DNA from: Acidobacteriota bacterium
GTDB lineage: Bacteria > Acidobacteriota > Thermoanaerobaculia > Multivoradales > JAHZIX01
Assembly: GCA_020439725.1 (NCBI GenBank)
Contig: JAGQSE010000632.1
Span: 1-8,531 of the forward strand
Length of the DNA: 8,531 nt
Reading direction: 5' to 3'
Shown: positions 6,118 to 8,531 of the stretch, piece after piece
Layout of the letters: the number at the start of each line of letters is the position of its first letter
Position numbering within the stretch: position 1 is the stretch's first letter
Notes under the pieces: model-generated
Database searches by the model: none
The model's input: only the letters and a program-made list of their open reading frames with translations
Told to the model about the DNA's origin: nothing
Position numbers and translations under genes: made by a program

Positions 6118-7607
6118 GCAGGACCCCGATGTCTCGCCTCGTCCTCACTGCCGGGCTCCTCCTCGTCGTCGGCGTGGGAGCCTGCCGTGACACGAGCAAG
6201 CCGGCGAGCGAGCCTCGCCGACCGAATGTCCTGCTGCTCTCGGTCGATACGCTACGGGCCGATCATCTCGGTTGCTACGGCTACCCCAAGGACACCTCGC
6301 CCCGCCTCGACCGCCTGGCCGCCGAAGGCATCCGCTATCAGACGGTGTGGGCGCCGGCGCCCTGGACCCTGCCGTCCCACGCGACGATGCTCACCGGCGT
6401 CCACGCCTACGACCTGGGGATGCGTCACAAGAGCTCGGCGATCCCCGAGGCGGCGCCGCACCTGGCGGTGGCGCTCCACGACGCGGGCTATGACACCGCC
6501 GCCTGGGTCGACTCGAGCGCCAACGGCTATGTCGGCGCCGAGCGCGGCTTCGGCGAGGGCTTCGACGAGTATCACCACGCGCCCCACGCCAAGGACCTGA
6601 CCTACAAGTACGACATGGCGGTGACCGCCGACCGCGCCATCGAATGGCTTCGAAAGCGCGACGGCTCGCGCCCCTTCTTCGTCTTCCTCCACACCAAGTC
6701 AGTGCACGCGCTGCCGCCCAACCAGCCGTGCATCGACCAGCGCTGCCTGCCCTACGACAAGCCCGCGCCCTATCGCTTCCACTTCTTCCCAGAAAGCATC
6801 GCGACCCGCGTCTGGAGCGATCCCGAAATGGGCCAGGGCCAGCAGTACCTGTGGGCGCTCAACGCCTCGTTCCTCGACGGCAGCCGCGATCCCCGGGGCT
6901 TCCCCGAAAACGACCTGGCGGTGCTGCGCGGCGGCTACGACGACGGCATCTTCTACACCGACGAGGTCTTCGGCCGCTTGCTCGACACGCTGACCGAGCT
7001 GGGGCTTTATGACGACACGATGATCGTGGTCACCGCAGATCACGGCGAGGGCTTCCTCGAGCACAACCTGCTGATGCACCAGGAGGTCTACGAGCAGCTG
7101 ATCCACGTGCCGCTGATCATCAAGCCCGCCGGCGGCGTGCCCGGGAAGACTCCCCAGGAGACCGGCGCCGAGCTCCCCGTCGTCGGCCCCGCCGAGCTCG
7201 CCGACGTCGCGCCGACGGTGCTCTCGGCGGTCGGCGTGCCGGTGCCCGAAGGTGTCGGCGGCCAGCCCCTGCCCCTCGAACGCGGCGCCGTGCTGGCACC
7301 CCGCGAGATCTTCGCCTACTACCTCTTCCCGCCCACCTTCACCTACCGCGCCTTCACCCTGCGCGGCTCCGACCACACGCTCGTCCACCACAACTTCGGC
7401 GCCGTCGAAACCCTTCACCCGGAGCTCTACTCGAACGAGCTCGACCCGACCCAGCACTATCCGCTGAGCGACCAGCCGGAGATCCTCGAGAGGCTCCAGA
7501 AGCACCTGCGAGAACGCCTCGCCCGCCCGCCGCTCTATCCGCCGCGGTTGGTGCACGAGGACGCCGAGGCCTTGAAAGAGCTCAAGACCCTCGGTTACGT
7601 CGACTGA
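6114..7607 (+). CDS. Sulfatase-family (alkaline phosphatase superfamily) lipoprotein
   Basis: A 497-residue predicted lipoprotein. The N-terminus MSRLVLTAGLLLVVGVGAC (from residue 6) ends in a lipobox-like VGAC with Cys24, so the protein is expected to be lipid-anchored outside the cytoplasmic membrane. The mature part has the sulfatase/phosphodiesterase fold: RPNVLLLSVDTLRADHLGCYGY (36-57) with metal ligand candidate Asp45; PWTLPSHATMLTG (83-95), the nucleophile loop; FFVFLHTKSVHAL (188-200) with His198; and VVTADHGEGFLEH (305-317) with Asp309 and His310. It ends in LKELKTLGYVD, a common tail in this family. The nucleophile position, Cys or Ser in formylglycine sulfatases (C/S-x-P-S-R), is Thr85 here (T-L-P-S-H), so true sulfatase activity is doubtful; a phosphodiester or phosphotransferase role is possible. 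The start at 6114 overlaps the PBP stop (ATGA); an alternative ATG at 6129 has AGGA 5 nt upstream and would give a cleaner 18-residue signal peptide. The substrate cannot be named. Confidence 0.93.
   Translation: MSRTPMSRLVLTAGLLLVVGVGACRDTSKPASEPRRPNVLLLSVDTLRADHLGCYGYPKDTSPRLDRLAAEGIRYQTVWAPAPWTLPSHATMLTGVHAYDLGMRHKSSAIPEAAPHLAVALHDAGYDTAAWVDSSANGYVGAERGFGEGFDEYHHAPHAKDLTYKYDMAVTADRAIEWLRKRDGSRPFFVFLHTKSVHALPPNQPCIDQRCLPYDKPAPYRFHFFPESIATRVWSDPEMGQGQQYLWALNASFLDGSRDPRGFPENDLAVLRGGYDDGIFYTDEVFGRLLDTLTELGLYDDTMIVVTADHGEGFLEHNLLMHQEVYEQLIHVPLIIKPAGGVPGKTPQETGAELPVVGPAELADVAPTVLSAVGVPVPEGVGGQPLPLERGAVLAPREIFAYYLFPPTFTYRAFTLRGSDHTLVHHNFGAVETLHPELYSNELDPTQHYPLSDQPEILERLQKHLRERLARPPLYPPRLVHEDAEALKELKTLGYVD
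6120..6123 (+). promoter_or_regulatory. Ribosome binding site favouring an alternative start at 6129
   Basis: AGGA lies 5 nt before the in-frame ATG at 6129. The ATG at 6114 has no clear ribosome site and would rely on re-initiation from the overlapping PBP stop. Either start keeps the lipobox cysteine. Confidence 0.4.
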
Positions 7608-8389
7608 GAGGGGTCGGCAGGCGCCGCGGGCGCGTCCGGGCGCACGTCTGAGCGTGGAGTGAAGAGCGGGCTCCTGCGCAACCCTGAACGGTGCGCGAAC
7701 CACACGACGAAGGTCCACAGCGTGTGGATCGCGTAGCGCGAGGCGGAGAGGAACTCGATGCTGCTCGCCTCGTCGAAGTAGCGCACCGGGATCGGCAGGT
7801 CGCCGACTTTGAAGCCGAAGTGCACCGACTGGACGAGGAACTGCGAGTCGAAGACGAAGTTGTCGCTGTTGACCTCGAAGGGCACCGTTTCGAGGACCTC
7901 GCGGCGATAGGCGCGAAAGCCGCTGTGCCATTCACCGAGGTTCTGGCCCGAGAGGACGTTCTCGATGAGCGTCAGGCCGCGGTTCGACAGGTACTTGCTC
8001 CACGGCATGCCGCCGGCGCGGGCCTCGCGCCGGGTGCGGATGCGGTTGCCGAGGACCACGTCGCAGATGCCATGGCGCAGGATGTCCACCGCTGCCGGGA
8101 TCACCCGCGCGTCGTACTGGTAGTCCGGGTGGAGCATCACCACGTAGTCGGCGCCGCGGGCCAGCGCCTCGCGGTAGCAGGTCCGCTGGTTGCCGCCATA
8201 GCCGAGGTTCCGCTCGTGCTGGATCAACGTCACCGGCAGCCGGCGGGCGATCTCCACCGTCGCGTCGCTGCTGCAGTCGTCGACCAGGATGACCTCGTCA
8301 CAGCAGCCCTCGGGGATGTCGTTGAGGATCCGCTCGAGGGTGTTGGCGGCGTTGTACGCCGGCATGACGATGATCGTGCGTTCGCCCAT
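7595..8389 (-). CDS. Family 2 glycosyltransferase (dolichyl/undecaprenyl-phosphate sugar synthase-like)
   Basis: A 264-residue GT-A fold glycosyltransferase resembling the DPM/DPG-synthase-like group, which transfers sugars from nucleotide donors, often to a polyprenyl phosphate or a growing glycan, at the cytoplasmic face of the membrane. Seen: TIIVMPAYNAANTL (5-18), EVILVDDCSSDAT (32-44) with the nucleotide-binding Asp pair 37-38, QHERNLGYGGNQRT (57-70), the metal-binding region VMLHPDYQYD (84-93), and the acceptor-side motif EWHSGFRAYRREVLETVPF (153-171) followed by SDNFVFDSQFL (175-185). There are no clear membrane helices and only one moderately hydrophobic stretch (about 219-232), so it is probably peripheral. 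The start at 8389 is chosen because homology begins immediately after it; an upstream in-frame ATG at 8473 lies inside the preceding adenosyltransferase gene. The ribosome site is poor. It follows that gene by 31 bp, suggesting co-transcription. Its Pro/Ala-rich C-terminus overlaps the 3' end of the convergent sulfatase-like gene by 13 bp. Donor and acceptor are unknown. Confidence 0.93.
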   Translation of the reverse strand: MGERTIIVMPAYNAANTLERILNDIPEGCCDEVILVDDCSSDATVEIARRLPVTLIQHERNLGYGGNQRTCYREALARGADYVVMLHPDYQYDARVIPAAVDILRHGICDVVLGNRIRTRREARAGGMPWSKYLSNRGLTLIENVLSGQNLGEWHSGFRAYRREVLETVPFEVNSDNFVFDSQFLVQSVHFGFKVGDLPIPVRYFDEASSIEFLSASRYAIHTLWTFVVWFAHRSGLRRSPLFTPRSDVRPDAPAAPADPSQST

Positions 8390-8420
8390 GATGAATCCGG
8401 TTCGAGGTCCCTCGCCGCGC

Positions 8421-8531
8421 TCAGGCGCGGCTGTCCCACAGGACATCGCTCTCGCCGCGACACAGGTTCTCATACCGCGCCAGGACGAAGAGCGCGTCCG
8501 AGAGCCGGTTCAGATAGCGGATGGTGAAGGT
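8421..8531 (-). CDS. PduO-type cob(I)alamin adenosyltransferase, C-terminal fragment (5' end outside window)
   Basis: The last 36 codons of a - strand gene whose start lies beyond the right edge; bases 8421-8423 are its TGA stop. The visible peptide contains IRYLNRLSDALFVLARYEN, the highly characteristic C-terminal helix of PduO/MMAB-type ATP:cob(I)alamin adenosyltransferases, followed by a short tail ending in DVLWDSRA. The family makes adenosylcobalamin (coenzyme B12) from reduced cobalamin and ATP in the cytoplasm, for B12-dependent mutases and similar enzymes. The motif was read directly by translating the reverse complement; the fragment is too short for most gene finders. It is probably in one transcript with the glycosyltransferase downstream (31-bp gap), but no functional link between them is evident. 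Confidence 0.88.
   Translation of the reverse strand, partial: TFTIRYLNRLSDALFVLARYENLCRGESDVLWDSRA

Noticed and set aside
6699..7931. Long open frame (410 codons) on the - strand
   Set aside because: It lies antisense to the well-supported sulfatase-like gene and the glycosyltransferase 3' end in another frame. Such shadows are expected in very GC-rich DNA, and its translation shows no family motif.
7691..8527. 278-codon + strand open frame opposite the glycosyltransferase and adenosyltransferase
   Set aside because: The - strand encodes two clear families here. The + strand translation is repetitive Glu/Val/Ala/Arg without recognisable domains.
1..8531. CRISPR array, tRNA, rRNA, prophage, toxin-antitoxin or defence island
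   Set aside because: Both strands were read for spaced repeats, RNA gene signatures and hallmark proteins, and none was seen. Apart from the REPIN-like element the window is ordinary chromosomal content.

Overview
The window is a GC-rich bacterial chromosome segment (roughly 70 % G+C by eye) with mostly housekeeping and cell-envelope genes. A class A penicillin-binding protein of the PBP1b type, a lipoprotein signal peptide and C/G-ending codons point to a diderm, high-GC bacterium. Acidobacteriota, Myxococcota and related phyla would fit, but the sequence alone does not fix the lineage.

Layout, left to right. Bases 1-2077 hold a proline-biosynthesis pair on the + strand: the 3' two thirds of proB (glutamate 5-kinase with its PUA domain), then complete proA (glutamate-5-semialdehyde dehydrogenase). 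Bases 2105-2231 hold a compact extragenic element: two perfect 23-nt inverted arms, each a GTAG tetranucleotide plus a 7-bp-stem hairpin, around an 81-nt AT-richer centre. It looks like a REPIN/BIME and lies between the convergent proA and a cupin gene. Bases 2242-2757 (- strand) encode a Cupin_5 (DUF985) protein. Bases 2914-3759 (+) encode a membrane-anchored protein resembling the DUF6544 family. Bases 3847-7607 (+) form a two-gene envelope unit: a bifunctional PBP1b-like peptidoglycan synthase whose stop codon overlaps (ATGA) the start of a lipoprotein of the sulfatase / alkaline-phosphatase superfamily. On the - strand from the right edge come the last 36 codons of a PduO-type cob(I)alamin adenosyltransferase and, 31 bp downstream, a family 2 glycosyltransferase. 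The glycosyltransferase runs tail-to-tail into the sulfatase-like gene with a 13-bp overlap of the two 3' ends.

How they work together: ProB and ProA catalyse the first two steps from glutamate to proline. The PBP and the coupled lipoprotein both act outside the cytoplasmic membrane and are probably co-translated, which suggests a linked envelope role. The glycosyltransferase probably builds a surface glycan or charges a lipid carrier, but nothing ties it directly to the adenosyltransferase beside it. I see no CRISPR array, tRNA, rRNA, prophage or defence system. The least ordinary items are the REPIN-like element and the Thr at the nucleophile position of the sulfatase-like protein.
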